64,000 bases of DNA from Bacillota bacterium (GTDB taxonomy: Bacteria > Bacillota > Clostridia > Acetivibrionales > DSM-1351): contig JAEZUC010000122.1 of assembly GCA_023443515.1 (NCBI GenBank), positions 45,258 to 109,257 of the forward strand. The letters are read 5' to 3'. The first letter of the stretch is position 1. Every line of letters starts with the position of its first letter. Both the position numbers and the translations under genes were made by a program. Shown here piece by piece: positions 1 to 8,337 of this stretch. The notes under the pieces were generated by a model, which was not told the DNA's origin, did not search any database, and saw only the letters and a program-made list of their open reading frames with translations.

Positions 1-1
1 A

Positions 2-580
2 GGCGTTGCATCACATCTTGACGGATATAAAAAGGTTGCTGTAATCGGAGGCGGTCTGGGGAGTGCAATAGCTTATCCTCAAGCCAAAAAGCTTCACTGT
101 CTTGGGGCAGAAGTACATGCTATCACAGGCTTCAGAAATAAGGACCTTATTATACTTGAAGAAGAATTGGAGAAGGTAAGCGACAAACTGATTGTAGCAA
201 CTGATGACGGTTCAAACGGAAACAAGGGCTTTGTTACAAATGTGTTAAAGCAGCTCATAGATGAAGGAAATAAATATGATTTGGTTATTGCTATAGGGCC
301 ACTTGTAATGATGAAGGCTGTTAGCAACCTTACCAGAGAATACGGTATTAAGACATTGGTAAGCATGAACCCTGTAATGATTGACGGAACTGGCATGTGT
401 GGAGGTTGCAGACTTACAGTCGGGGGAAAGACAAAATTTGCTTGTGTAGACGGGCCTGACTTTGATGGTCACGAAGTAGATTTTGACGAAGCAATGAGAA
501 GACAGAACATGTACAAAAGACAGGAAAAGGAATCTACTGATATACACGTATGCAGACTTGGGGGTGCAAATAATGCCTAA
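2..580 (+). CDS. nfnA: NfnA-like FAD/[2Fe-2S] ferredoxin-NADP reductase subunit (5' partial)
   Basis: The reading frame is open from the window edge, so the N-terminal part (roughly 90 residues, judging from family length) is missing. The visible 192 residues hold a nucleotide-binding Gly-rich stretch (VAVIGGGLGSAIAYP) and a C-terminal cluster motif GMCGGCRLTV...FACVDGP. That is the Cys pattern of the [2Fe-2S] site in PyrK, sulfide dehydrogenase and NfnA proteins. With the next gene it should form the cytoplasmic electron-bifurcating NADH-dependent ferredoxin:NADP+ oxidoreductase. Its stop overlaps the start of nfnB, which implies translational coupling. A sulfide dehydrogenase (SudB) role is the main alternative. 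Confidence 0.88.
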   Translation, partial: GVASHLDGYKKVAVIGGGLGSAIAYPQAKKLHCLGAEVHAITGFRNKDLIILEEELEKVSDKLIVATDDGSNGNKGFVTNVLKQLIDEGNKYDLVIAIGPLVMMKAVSNLTREYGIKTLVSMNPVMIDGTGMCGGCRLTVGGKTKFACVDGPDFDGHEVDFDEAMRRQNMYKRQEKESTDIHVCRLGGANNA

Positions 581-1967
581 TATGTCATTAACTAAGGTAA
601 AAATGCCTGAGCAGGAGCCGGACATAAGAAACAAGAACTTTAAAGAGGTAGCACTTGGATACGATGAGCAGATGGCTATTGAAGAGGCACAGAGATGCCT
701 CAACTGCAAGCACAAGCCATGTGTTTCAGGCTGCCCTGTTAACGTACAAATACCTGAGTTTATCCAGCTTGTAGCAGAAGGTAAATTTGAGGAAGCATAT
801 AATAAAATAAGAGAAACCAACAGCCTGCCTGCTGTCTGTGGAAGAGTTTGTCCGCAGGAGTCCCAGTGTGAAATGGTGTGTGTAAGAACTAAAAAGGGTG
901 AATCTGTTGGGATAGGTCGACTTGAAAGGTTCGTAGCTGATTGGTACATGCAGAATGTAAAGTCTATCGTTAACAAGCCTGAAAGTAATGGTATAAAGGT
1001 GGCTGTAGTTGGATCAGGCCCTGCCGGACTTACCTGTGCAGGAGACCTTGCAAAAATGGGATACGAAGTAACAATTTTTGAAGCCTTCCACGTACCCGGT
1101 GGGGTTCTTATGTATGGAATTCCTGAGTTCCGTCTTCCAAAGGCTTTGGTTCAGCAGGAAATCCAAACAGTAAAGGACCTGGGGGTTGATATACAGACTA
1201 ATATGGTAATAGGAAAGGTACTTTCCATTGAAGATCTTAAAGCAGACGGCTACAAGGCAGTATTTATAGGCTCCGGTGCCGGCCTGCCAAGCTTTATGGG
1301 TATACCCGGAGAAAACTACAACGGAGTCTACTCTGCAAATGAGTTTTTAACAAGAATAAACCTTATGGGTGCATACAAGTTCCCAAGTACAGATACCCCG
1401 GTGTTTGTAGGTAAAAATGTTGCAGTAGTAGGTGGCGGTAATGTTGCTATGGATGCTGCCAGAAGCGCAAAGCGTCTCGGAGCTGAGAATGTTTACATCA
1501 TATACAGACGTTCCGAAGCAGAAATGCCTGCAAGACTTGAAGAAGTTCATCATGCCAAGGAAGAGGGAATAATTTTCAAGGTTCTGACTAATCCTAAACA
1601 GATTATAGGAACAGAGGACGGATGGGTAAAAGGAATGGAATGTGTGGAAATGGAGCTTGGCGAGCCTGACAAGTCGGGAAGGAGACGTCCTGTAGAAAAG
1701 AAAGGCTCAGAACATGTTGTAGACCTTGAAACTATTATAATAGCAATAGGACAATCTCCAAATCCCCTTATATCATCCACTACCCCCGGACTTGACATAC
1801 AATCGTGGGGCGGTATAATAGTTGAAGAAGAGACTGGTGCAACAAGTAAGAGTGGAGTTTATGCCGGTGGTGATGCTGTTACCGGTGCGGCTACTGTTAT
1901 ATTGGCAATGGGTGCCGGAAAGAAAGCAGCTGAGGCTATAGACGTATATATCCGGCAGAACCAATAA
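573..1967 (+). CDS. nfnB: NfnB-like / glutamate synthase small-subunit-like oxidoreductase
   Basis: 464-residue flavoprotein of the GltD family. The N-terminus has a four-Cys cluster motif (C42, C45, C50, C54 in CLNCKHKPCVSGCP) and a second Cys set (CGRVCPQESQCEMVC), giving two [4Fe-4S] sites. A FAD-binding GSGPAGLTCAGDLA follows near residue 145, and an NADPH-binding GGGNVAMDAARSAKRLG further on. I chose ATG 573, which overlaps the nfnA stop and follows a GGGGG ribosome site; a TTG at 558 would only add five residues. Pairing with nfnA and the absence of a glutamate synthase large subunit favour the Nfn transhydrogenase over GltD. These enzymes exchange electrons between NADH, NADPH and ferredoxin in anaerobes. 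Confidence 0.88.
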   Translation: MPNMSLTKVKMPEQEPDIRNKNFKEVALGYDEQMAIEEAQRCLNCKHKPCVSGCPVNVQIPEFIQLVAEGKFEEAYNKIRETNSLPAVCGRVCPQESQCEMVCVRTKKGESVGIGRLERFVADWYMQNVKSIVNKPESNGIKVAVVGSGPAGLTCAGDLAKMGYEVTIFEAFHVPGGVLMYGIPEFRLPKALVQQEIQTVKDLGVDIQTNMVIGKVLSIEDLKADGYKAVFIGSGAGLPSFMGIPGENYNGVYSANEFLTRINLMGAYKFPSTDTPVFVGKNVAVVGGGNVAMDAARSAKRLGAENVYIIYRRSEAEMPARLEEVHHAKEEGIIFKVLTNPKQIIGTEDGWVKGMECVEMELGEPDKSGRRRPVEKKGSEHVVDLETIIIAIGQSPNPLISSTTPGLDIQSWGGIIVEEETGATSKSGVYAGGDAVTGAATVILAMGAGKKAAEAIDVYIRQNQ

Positions 1968-2007
1968 GTCTTTTACAAACATAACAATATTTGTAGAGGA
2001 GATTTCA

Positions 2008-2448
2008 ATGAAGACATGGGTTTTGTATTACAGTAAAGGTGGAAATACCAAGAAAATCGCGGATGCAATTGCAGATGAGCTGAATGATGTATTGAAATCA
2101 GAACAGATTCCCCCTGCATATCCTCCTGAAAACGTTGCCTTACTGTTTCTTGGTACAGGTGAATACGCAGGTAAGCCTGATAAAAAACTACTGGAATTTA
2201 TCAGAACTTTAAACAAAGACAGAGTAAAAAATGTAGCTGTGTTTGGAACTAACGGAAAAGGTGTAGCAGGTTCTGCAATTGATACAATTAAATCACTCTT
2301 AAAAGAAAAGGGTATAAATGTTGTTGATGAATCCTTCTGTTGCAAGGGAAAGTATTTTATATTTGCAAACAGAAAAAGTCCTGATGCAAACGATATAAAA
2401 GCAGCAAAAGAGTACGCAAAAAGAGTTTACAATAGCATTAAAGCCTAG
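2008..2448 (+). CDS. Flavodoxin-like protein
   Basis: 146 residues. It opens with a beta strand and the FMN phosphate loop of flavodoxins (VLYYSKGGNTKKIADAIA, residues 4-21), followed by the flavodoxin-type GTGEYAGKPD segment and an AVFGTNGKG strand-turn. It is a small cytoplasmic FMN electron carrier or FMN-dependent reductase. It lies 40 bp after nfnB on the same strand with its own ribosome site (GAGGAG), so it may share the transcript and accept electrons from pyridine nucleotide or ferredoxin. No partner or substrate can be read from the sequence. Confidence 0.82.
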   Translation: MKTWVLYYSKGGNTKKIADAIADELNDVLKSEQIPPAYPPENVALLFLGTGEYAGKPDKKLLEFIRTLNKDRVKNVAVFGTNGKGVAGSAIDTIKSLLKEKGINVVDESFCCKGKYFIFANRKSPDANDIKAAKEYAKRVYNSIKA

Positions 2449-2453
2449 AAAGC

Positions 2454-2490
2454 AAAGCATAGTGTCCGTTATCCGCGGTTGCTATGCTTT
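2454..2490. terminator. Bidirectional hairpin between convergent genes
   Basis: Nine-base perfect inverted repeat: AAAGCATAG at 2454-2462 and CTATGCTTT at 2482-2490, followed by TTCTCTTTTC. It sits just after the flavodoxin gene and overlaps the last codons of the convergent gene. It could end transcripts from both sides. Confidence 0.6.
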
Positions 2491-3482
2491 TCTCTTTTCA
2501 TTTTTTGAAGACACTTATCAACATCAATATCTACAGGAACCCAAGCACCCTCTTTCTGTACCAGAGTGTTAATAAGAAAATCCGTACCGTTGGTCAATTT
2601 TGCAAACTTGAACATGTATTTGTCCCCATTTACTCCGTCTACCACAATTTCCTTGGTAAATTCATTCTGTTGAGGAACATACTGTTTCTTAATCAAACCA
2701 CACCAATTTCCGTATACGATTTCCACATATGATTCCGCGTTATGAGACCAGCCGTGATATGGAGCACAAAAGAAATCTTCCGGCATAAGAGATAAAGAAT
2801 CAATATAGTACCTGTTATTTTCGTTTACAAGACACATCTCCGCAAAGTAATAGTTGAAAGATGTTCCGCCGGTACTTGTACCCTCAAGGATTTCCAATTC
2901 TAGAAAATAGCTGATGTCCTTGGGGTCTTCCGCTATTATCGGTACTATTTTGATGAGGTTTATATGTCCTATACCCTGAAAAGAATCCAGATATTCATTG
3001 TAAGGCATTGATTTCTTGTTTCTCTCAGAAAGAAACTGATATGCTATAGGGTATGGCTCTTTGGCATAACCCACAGTGCCACAACCACCCGTTTTTTCAT
3101 CTGTCAGGTTTTCAGACTGCTGAAGGACACTGAAATAGTTGACTATGGTTTTAACCGGTGTATCCATCAAGGGGGCCGGAACTGTTCCTCCTTTAAAAGT
3201 TTCTGAAAAGGTGTTGGAATCAATAAAATTGTTATTCAGGGACTTCTGAGTAGATGGCCTGAAATAAGTTTCATTGAAATTATTTCGTTTTTCTTTCATG
3301 ATAGAAACAGTCTGTCTTGATAATACTTCATCAGTTTCTTTAATTTGTTGTGATTCCTTGACATCTCCTCCGATTATACTTGTTTTGTGATTCTGATTGT
3401 CTACTCTTATACAGATTGTTGTTATGGCAAGAATTATTAGGAACAATGACACTATAATTCCTGACTTATATATGTATTTCAT
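2469..3482 (-). CDS. Membrane-anchored protein of unknown function
   Basis: 337 residues. The first ~27 residues form one transmembrane or uncleaved signal segment (IIVSLFLIILAITTICI), and the rest is a polar, probably extracytoplasmic domain. Residues ~30-100 are low-complexity and charged; the C-terminal two-thirds look folded. Only three cysteines are seen in the outer domain, and no lipobox. ATG 3482 is chosen because it follows a GGGGG ribosome site; a TTG four codons earlier lies inside that site. I do not recognise the family. It stands alone between two convergent/divergent neighbours, so context gives no function. Confidence 0.7.
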   Translation of the reverse strand: MKYIYKSGIIVSLFLIILAITTICIRVDNQNHKTSIIGGDVKESQQIKETDEVLSRQTVSIMKEKRNNFNETYFRPSTQKSLNNNFIDSNTFSETFKGGTVPAPLMDTPVKTIVNYFSVLQQSENLTDEKTGGCGTVGYAKEPYPIAYQFLSERNKKSMPYNEYLDSFQGIGHINLIKIVPIIAEDPKDISYFLELEILEGTSTGGTSFNYYFAEMCLVNENNRYYIDSLSLMPEDFFCAPYHGWSHNAESYVEIVYGNWCGLIKKQYVPQQNEFTKEIVVDGVNGDKYMFKFAKLTNGTDFLINTLVQKEGAWVPVDIDVDKCLQKMKREKHSNRG

Positions 3483-3655
3483 AAAAACCCCCAACTGATT
3501 ATTACTATAAATATATTCATAATAAGCTCATACATGCTTGAAAATACCCTTAATATATGCAAAAATTACTATTAATATATTTTATAATCTGTATTGTTTT
3601 TAAAAATAAAGGTAATTATTACTAATGAATACGAAAAAATAGTGAGGAGAAAATT

Positions 3656-4801
3656 ATGAGACTGATAACTGCAGGATTTGCACTTCTTACATATGCTTTA
3701 CTTAATTATTACATCGGGCTGAGAGGACTAAAATCTATAAATACCAAGGTTCCAGTAAATAAATATGCATACTGGGGTATTATTGCCGTACTGGCTTCTA
3801 CATTTTTTGTGGGAATGTTAGGAGGCAAACACTTTCCAGAATGGATTGAACGTGCAGTTAACACTGTGGGAGGTTACTGGCTGGCTGCATTTGTATATTT
3901 TATAGGGTTTGTTGTCATATTGGATGTTTTCAGAATTCTTGGAAGAAAACTAAATATTCTTCCTGGCTTCCTAAGAGACAGAGCCTGGCTTGTGGCAGTG
4001 GCGGTAGTGTTATTGGTAGGGATTATTCTTACTGTGGGAACATACAATGCCGTTGTACCAAGAGTTGTTTCATATGCTGTCAGTATTGATAAAAAGGCAG
4101 CAGATATGAAGCAGTTAAAGTGTGCCATGATTTCAGACGTGCATCTTGGAGATACTATAGGCAGGGACAGGCTTCGCATAGCAGTAGAGAAGATAAATTC
4201 TCTTAATCCTGATATAGCAGTTATAACAGGAGATTTAATTGACAGAGAAATAGAACCCGTCAAAAAGGCAAATATGTTGGAGGAGCTGAAAGGACTTAAA
4301 ACCAGATTCGGTGCTTATGTCATAATGGGAAATCATGAATACTATTCAAATGATGTTGAAGAGATAACCAGAATGTGTGAGGAAAGCGGGCTGGTGGTTC
4401 TAAGAGATAAATATGTTAAGGTTAACAACAGCTTTTATCTGGTAGGACGTGAGGACTATATGGCAAATAGCAGTGGCTACCATAGAGAAGAACTTAGTAA
4501 CCTTTTGGAGGGTGTAGATAAAAGTCTGCCGGTTATAGTGCTTGACCATCAACCAAAAGATCTGACAGAATCCAGGTCAGAAGGTGTGGATTTACAACTT
4601 TCAGGCCATACACATGCCGGACAGTTCTTTCCTATAAACATTGTAACAAGTGGCATTTTCGAAGAAGATCACGGTTATCTAAAGGACGGCAATTTTAATC
4701 TTATAGTATCCTGCGGATACGGAACATGGGGCCCCACAGTCCGTATCGGTAGCAGGTCAGAAGTCCTTGATATAAATATCAATTTTAATCATTCTTCTTA
4801 A
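3656..4801 (+). CDS. Membrane metallophosphoesterase (YkuE/YaeI-like)
   Basis: 381 residues. Four hydrophobic segments fill the first ~140 residues, then a calcineurin-like phosphoesterase domain carries the metal ligands in order: SDVHLGD, GDLIDRE, GNHEYY, and GHTHAGQ near the C-terminus. The arrangement resembles YkuE-type phosphoesterases tied to membrane phospholipid or cell-wall metabolism, acting at the membrane face. The ribosome site GAGGAG precedes ATG 3656. The last 17 bp overlap the end of the convergent AI-2E-type permease gene. The substrate is not predictable. Confidence 0.85.
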   Translation: MRLITAGFALLTYALLNYYIGLRGLKSINTKVPVNKYAYWGIIAVLASTFFVGMLGGKHFPEWIERAVNTVGGYWLAAFVYFIGFVVILDVFRILGRKLNILPGFLRDRAWLVAVAVVLLVGIILTVGTYNAVVPRVVSYAVSIDKKAADMKQLKCAMISDVHLGDTIGRDRLRIAVEKINSLNPDIAVITGDLIDREIEPVKKANMLEELKGLKTRFGAYVIMGNHEYYSNDVEEITRMCEESGLVVLRDKYVKVNNSFYLVGREDYMANSSGYHREELSNLLEGVDKSLPVIVLDHQPKDLTESRSEGVDLQLSGHTHAGQFFPINIVTSGIFEEDHGYLKDGNFNLIVSCGYGTWGPTVRIGSRSEVLDININFNHSS

Positions 4802-5963
4802 AACTGAACTTTGCTTTCTTTTTGGGCTTTTCAGGTTCGTTGGGCATATCAAAATTAAGTGCTTCTGCATATTTGGGGTAGTACATTTCAATTATATTTT
4901 TGATTGTTATTTTAATTGCGGAATACAGAGGAATAACTATTATTAAACCTATGAAGCCGAATATAGGTATTATACCCATCAACAGAAGAATGACTGTCAG
5001 AGGGTGAATGTCCATGCTTTTTTTCATGACCTGAGGTGAAATAAAGTTATTATCTATCTGCTGAACAATAGTCATTACTATAAATATCTTTATTGCCATG
5101 AAGGGGTTGTCTGCCAGAGACAGAAGTATAGCAGGAACTATGCCTATCCATGGGCCGAAGAATGGAATAATACAGGTTATCATAGCAAAGATTGCCAGCA
5201 GTAAGGAGTATTTCAAGCCTATAATCAGATAACCGATATACATCAGAAGTCCTATAAAGAAAGCCACCAGAAGTTGACCTGCAATATAGTTTGAAAGTAC
5301 AAAATCTATATCTGTTAGAATCTTTCTCATATTGTCTTTTTGAGAAGCAGGAAAAAATCTTACTACACTGGGCATGAACTTATGCCCGTCTTTTAAGAAA
5401 TAAAACAGTATGATCGGAAGAATTATAATTATTGAACCGATATTTGTTATAGCGCCTATAAAGTTTATTGTATTCTTTCCTACACTCTTAGCAGCACTTT
5501 CCAGAAAATTTGAAACTTTATCTGCTAAATCTGAGGTCTGAAAATTTGAAAAGTCAAAATAACTGAGCAAATTACTACTCAAAAGGTTATTAAGAGTATT
5601 TTCAGCCCTTTCATACAAGAAGGGAAGATTCTTTGCAAAGTCGTTAAACTGGGATTTGATGATTGACCCGGTATAGGAACTCAACAGTATCAATGCAGAC
5701 AGAACAATAACAAAAGCAAGGATTATTGCCCATATGTGAGGAATCCTTCCTTTTTCCAGCATTAGTACTATTGGCCTTAGGATATAGTATAACAAACCTC
5801 CGAAAAGTATAGGGAAGATTATTGAATATACAAAGCTCTGAAAGGGTGAGATAAAAAAATCTATCTTTCCGAACATATATATTATAAGTAAAGCAAGGAG
5901 TAGATAACAACCGTATCTGAAAAGCTTGCTCTTTAAAAGACTGCTGTTATTGTTTGAATCCAT
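4785..5963 (-). CDS. AI-2E family (PerM/YtvI-like) membrane permease
   Basis: 392 residues with about seven to eight transmembrane helices and a large loop between the second/third and fourth helices (residues ~80-185), as in the AI-2E transporter family. Family landmarks include PFLYERAENTLNN before the loop and IPFFGPWIGIVPA plus DNNFISPQVM in the C-terminal half. The C-terminus is a basic tail rich in Lys (PKKKAKFSFKKND). Start ATG 5963 follows GGAGAGG; an upstream in-frame ATG at 6008 lacks such a site. Characterised family members have varied roles (sodium/proton antiport, AI-2 export, spore germination), so the substrate is open. Confidence 0.85.
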   Translation of the reverse strand: MDSNNNSSLLKSKLFRYGCYLLLALLIIYMFGKIDFFISPFQSFVYSIIFPILFGGLLYYILRPIVLMLEKGRIPHIWAIILAFVIVLSALILLSSYTGSIIKSQFNDFAKNLPFLYERAENTLNNLLSSNLLSYFDFSNFQTSDLADKVSNFLESAAKSVGKNTINFIGAITNIGSIIIILPIILFYFLKDGHKFMPSVVRFFPASQKDNMRKILTDIDFVLSNYIAGQLLVAFFIGLLMYIGYLIIGLKYSLLLAIFAMITCIIPFFGPWIGIVPAILLSLADNPFMAIKIFIVMTIVQQIDNNFISPQVMKKSMDIHPLTVILLLMGIIPIFGFIGLIIVIPLYSAIKITIKNIIEMYYPKYAEALNFDMPNEPEKPKKKAKFSFKKND

Positions 5964-6040
5964 AAATATACCTCTCCGTATAGTTTTATAGCCTGTTACA
6001 GCTAACATAAATTATAGAATTAAATAAACTATTATTCAAC

Positions 6041-7354
6041 CTAATATTTGACTATCTCATACAAAGGGCCCTGCAGTATTAATGGGTTTTTATCTTTATT
6101 CAACCATTTTACGATTTTCAACAGATTTTGTCTGTCAGCTGAAACGCATCCGTTAGTATATTTTATCGATACTGTAGGATTAGCTATGTGAAAAAATATG
6201 GCACTGCCCTTGTTCTTTACTCTTGAATTATTGTACTCGATATTAAAAAACACATCATAAATACCATTTTTAACCTTGCTGAAGTTTTCAGAGGATTTCC
6301 ATCTTCCGTTTGCAGGTTCGCGTTGGTGTGTATTATAATATTTTGACCCTGAATCATCTACCCATACATCCTTTGAGTCATATTTGTAAATATTAAGTCC
6401 TGTTTCAACCCTTGAAGTTTTTGAAAAACAGGTACCTATTGTAAAAGCGCCAACAGGTGTTTTATTATCCCCTTCCTGCTTATTTAAAGAAAAACCCTTT
6501 AAGCCTATGTATCCCGGTAAGTTCTTATGTATGTTTACCCATTCATTATTTTTCTTTTCATATGTACTGATTATTACATTTGAAGAATTAATTAATTGAG
6601 AGGTTACTACTACAAGTTGAGAAGTATCGGTTTCTTTAATACATTTGAGACTCTCAATTTTGTTTTTATCCAGGGTATAGTTTACTTTGTCAAATCTACT
6701 CAGTGATGTATCCTGAGTTTTATAGTTTTTCCAGTCTATGTCCTCAAAATGCCACCATTCGGTACTTATGGTCTTAAAGCCTGAAGAAGTCATAGCCTTG
6801 GATAGAATGGTAAGATTCCTCCTTTGCTCAGAAGTCATTCCCTTATAGTTGGGAGAAGCTTTTACAGAGAAATTGTCAAAGCCTGTAGGCATTTTCAGTT
6901 CCTTTCCCTTACTGTCTACAAGTGTTACATCAACAGCAGCACCTCTGTTGTGCTTTGAGCCGGAGCCATAGGGATTTGCCACATATTTTTTATCAGGGGT
7001 GGCATCCCACATGATTTTTTGAACACTTAAAGGACGGTATGCATCCCAGATTTTTATTTTGTAACCCTGCTTCATAACAAGGTTATTTGCCTTGATAAGT
7101 TTATCAAGAGTACCTTTGGTAAGAACGCAGGTAGGGGACGGATATAGGGTTTTGCCCGTAAAATTGTTACAGGTGGCATATTTCATATCTAGGACGAAGT
7201 TTTTTGTATAGTCCTTTACAAGAACCAGTTCTTTCTTGGAAACATTATTACCGCCGGCAGTAGACTGAACATTAACAGGGTAAATAAAAATAAATGAAAA
7301 CAACAATAAAAAAGAAATGAGTGAACGCATTATGTATGGCTTATGTTTTGTCAT
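6041..7354 (-). CDS. VanX-type D-Ala-D-Ala dipeptidase fused to an L,D-transpeptidase (YkuD) domain
   Basis: 437 residues with an N-terminal signal segment (residues ~10-30). Residues ~40-215 match the VanX/DdpX D-alanyl-D-alanine dipeptidase family: R107 in DAYRPLS, zinc ligands H135 and D142 in SKHNRGAAVD, catalytic E199 and zinc ligand H202 in EWWHF, with VanX-like spacing. Residues ~240-430 form a YkuD-type domain with H389 and catalytic C403 (TNGCVSADRQ). Both domains act on peptidoglycan stem peptides, so this is a probable exported wall-trimming or cross-link-editing enzyme. The ribosome site AAGGAG precedes ATG 7354. No VanH/VanA/VanS genes flank it, so it is not a vancomycin-resistance cluster. 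Confidence 0.85.
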   Translation of the reverse strand: MTKHKPYIMRSLISFLLLFSFIFIYPVNVQSTAGGNNVSKKELVLVKDYTKNFVLDMKYATCNNFTGKTLYPSPTCVLTKGTLDKLIKANNLVMKQGYKIKIWDAYRPLSVQKIMWDATPDKKYVANPYGSGSKHNRGAAVDVTLVDSKGKELKMPTGFDNFSVKASPNYKGMTSEQRRNLTILSKAMTSSGFKTISTEWWHFEDIDWKNYKTQDTSLSRFDKVNYTLDKNKIESLKCIKETDTSQLVVVTSQLINSSNVIISTYEKKNNEWVNIHKNLPGYIGLKGFSLNKQEGDNKTPVGAFTIGTCFSKTSRVETGLNIYKYDSKDVWVDDSGSKYYNTHQREPANGRWKSSENFSKVKNGIYDVFFNIEYNNSRVKNKGSAIFFHIANPTVSIKYTNGCVSADRQNLLKIVKWLNKDKNPLILQGPLYEIVKY

Positions 7355-7496
7355 ATGTAAGGCTCCTTCCGTTATTTCAATTTTATCATACGTTGTACAC
7401 GGAAAATATCAAATTAACGAATTTTTACCAGTTTATAATTAAATATATTTTAAAACAATAACAAAGAGAAGTAATTATTTTCGGAGGTTGTTATAA

Positions 7497-7868
7497 ATGG
7501 CTTTTTCAAGCAGGACGGCAAGGTATCTGAAATACATACTGATAGGCATAGCCGCTGGAGTGGCAAACGGCCTTTTTGGGTCTGGAGGGGGAACTATAGC
7601 TGTTCCCGCCATGGTATTCCTGCTGGATGCCGACGAACACAAGGCTCATGCTACGGCACTACTTATTATTCTGCCATTGACACTTGTGAGTGCCTATTTC
7701 TATTTGTCACATAATTATGTTGACTGGAACATAACATGGAAAGCAATGGTGGGAGGCGTTGTGGGAGGCGCCATAGGAGCTTTTCTTCTGAATAAATGCC
7801 CGTCAAATATTCTTCGAAAGATATTTGGAATATTTATGATACTTGCAGCAATAAGAATGATTTTTTAG
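7497..7868 (+). CDS. TauE/SafE family permease, N-terminal half-type
   Basis: 123 residues with about four transmembrane helices and the family Gly-rich motif (ANGLFGSGGGTIAVPAM, residues ~21-37). Full TauE/SafE proteins are about 250 residues built from two such halves. This gene and the next each encode one half, in order, 24 bp apart and each with its own strong ribosome site (CGGAGG, CGGAGG). They probably assemble into one exporter for sulfite, sulfoacetate or a similar organic anion. There is no frameshift to join them: this frame ends in a clean stop followed by an untranslated gap and a new start. Confidence 0.85.
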   Translation: MAFSSRTARYLKYILIGIAAGVANGLFGSGGGTIAVPAMVFLLDADEHKAHATALLIILPLTLVSAYFYLSHNYVDWNITWKAMVGGVVGGAIGAFLLNKCPSNILRKIFGIFMILAAIRMIF

Positions 7869-7892
7869 AATTTATTTTAAATCGGAGGGACT

Positions 7893-8267
7893 ATGATAGT
7901 TATCTTAATAGGTCTTGCAGCAGGAATAATAAGCGGTATGGGAATAGGAGGGGGAGCAATACTTATACCTGCGCTTGTAATTTTCGTTAAACCCGAGCAG
8001 CACATAGCACAAAGTGTAAACTTGCTTTTCTTTATTCCTACTGCTATTGTCGCCCTTGCAATACATATGAAAAACAAAAATGTAAACTTTAGAATGGGCA
8101 TACCAATAGTTGTTTCGGGACTTGGAGGAGCAGTGCTTGGGTCTAAGCTGGCACTTGCCATGAACGGAGCAACTTTAAAGCATATTTTTGGGATTTTCCT
8201 TCTTTTAATGGGTTTATATGAAATTTTCGGAAAAGGCAAGGTGAAAAAGATAAAGAATAACGGCTAA
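7893..8267 (+). CDS. TauE/SafE family permease, second half-type
   Basis: 124 residues, about four transmembrane helices, with the matching motif IISGMGIGGGAILIPAL near the N-terminus and a basic C-terminal tail (KGKVKKIKNNG). It is homologous in layout to the upstream half-gene and presumably pairs with it. ATG 7893 follows CGGAGG by six bases. A TATAAT box lies downstream at 8299-8304, before the next operon, which suggests that the next operon has its own promoter. Confidence 0.85.
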   Translation: MIVILIGLAAGIISGMGIGGGAILIPALVIFVKPEQHIAQSVNLLFFIPTAIVALAIHMKNKNVNFRMGIPIVVSGLGGAVLGSKLALAMNGATLKHIFGIFLLLMGLYEIFGKGKVKKIKNNG

Positions 8268-8337
8268 GATAATATGTAACTCGATTATATTTGTGTGATA
8301 TAATTGTGGGAAAAGTTACTAAAGGTGGGTAAAATAT

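Noticed and set aside
245..976. Long minus-strand open frame opposite nfnA/nfnB
   Set aside because: It is antisense to well-supported genes, has no ribosome site and its translation is rich in Ser/Cys/His as expected for an antisense frame.
6041..7354. Vancomycin-resistance locus suggested by the VanX-like domain
   Set aside because: No VanH, D-Ala-D-Lac ligase or VanRS genes are present and the protein is fused to a YkuD domain and exported.
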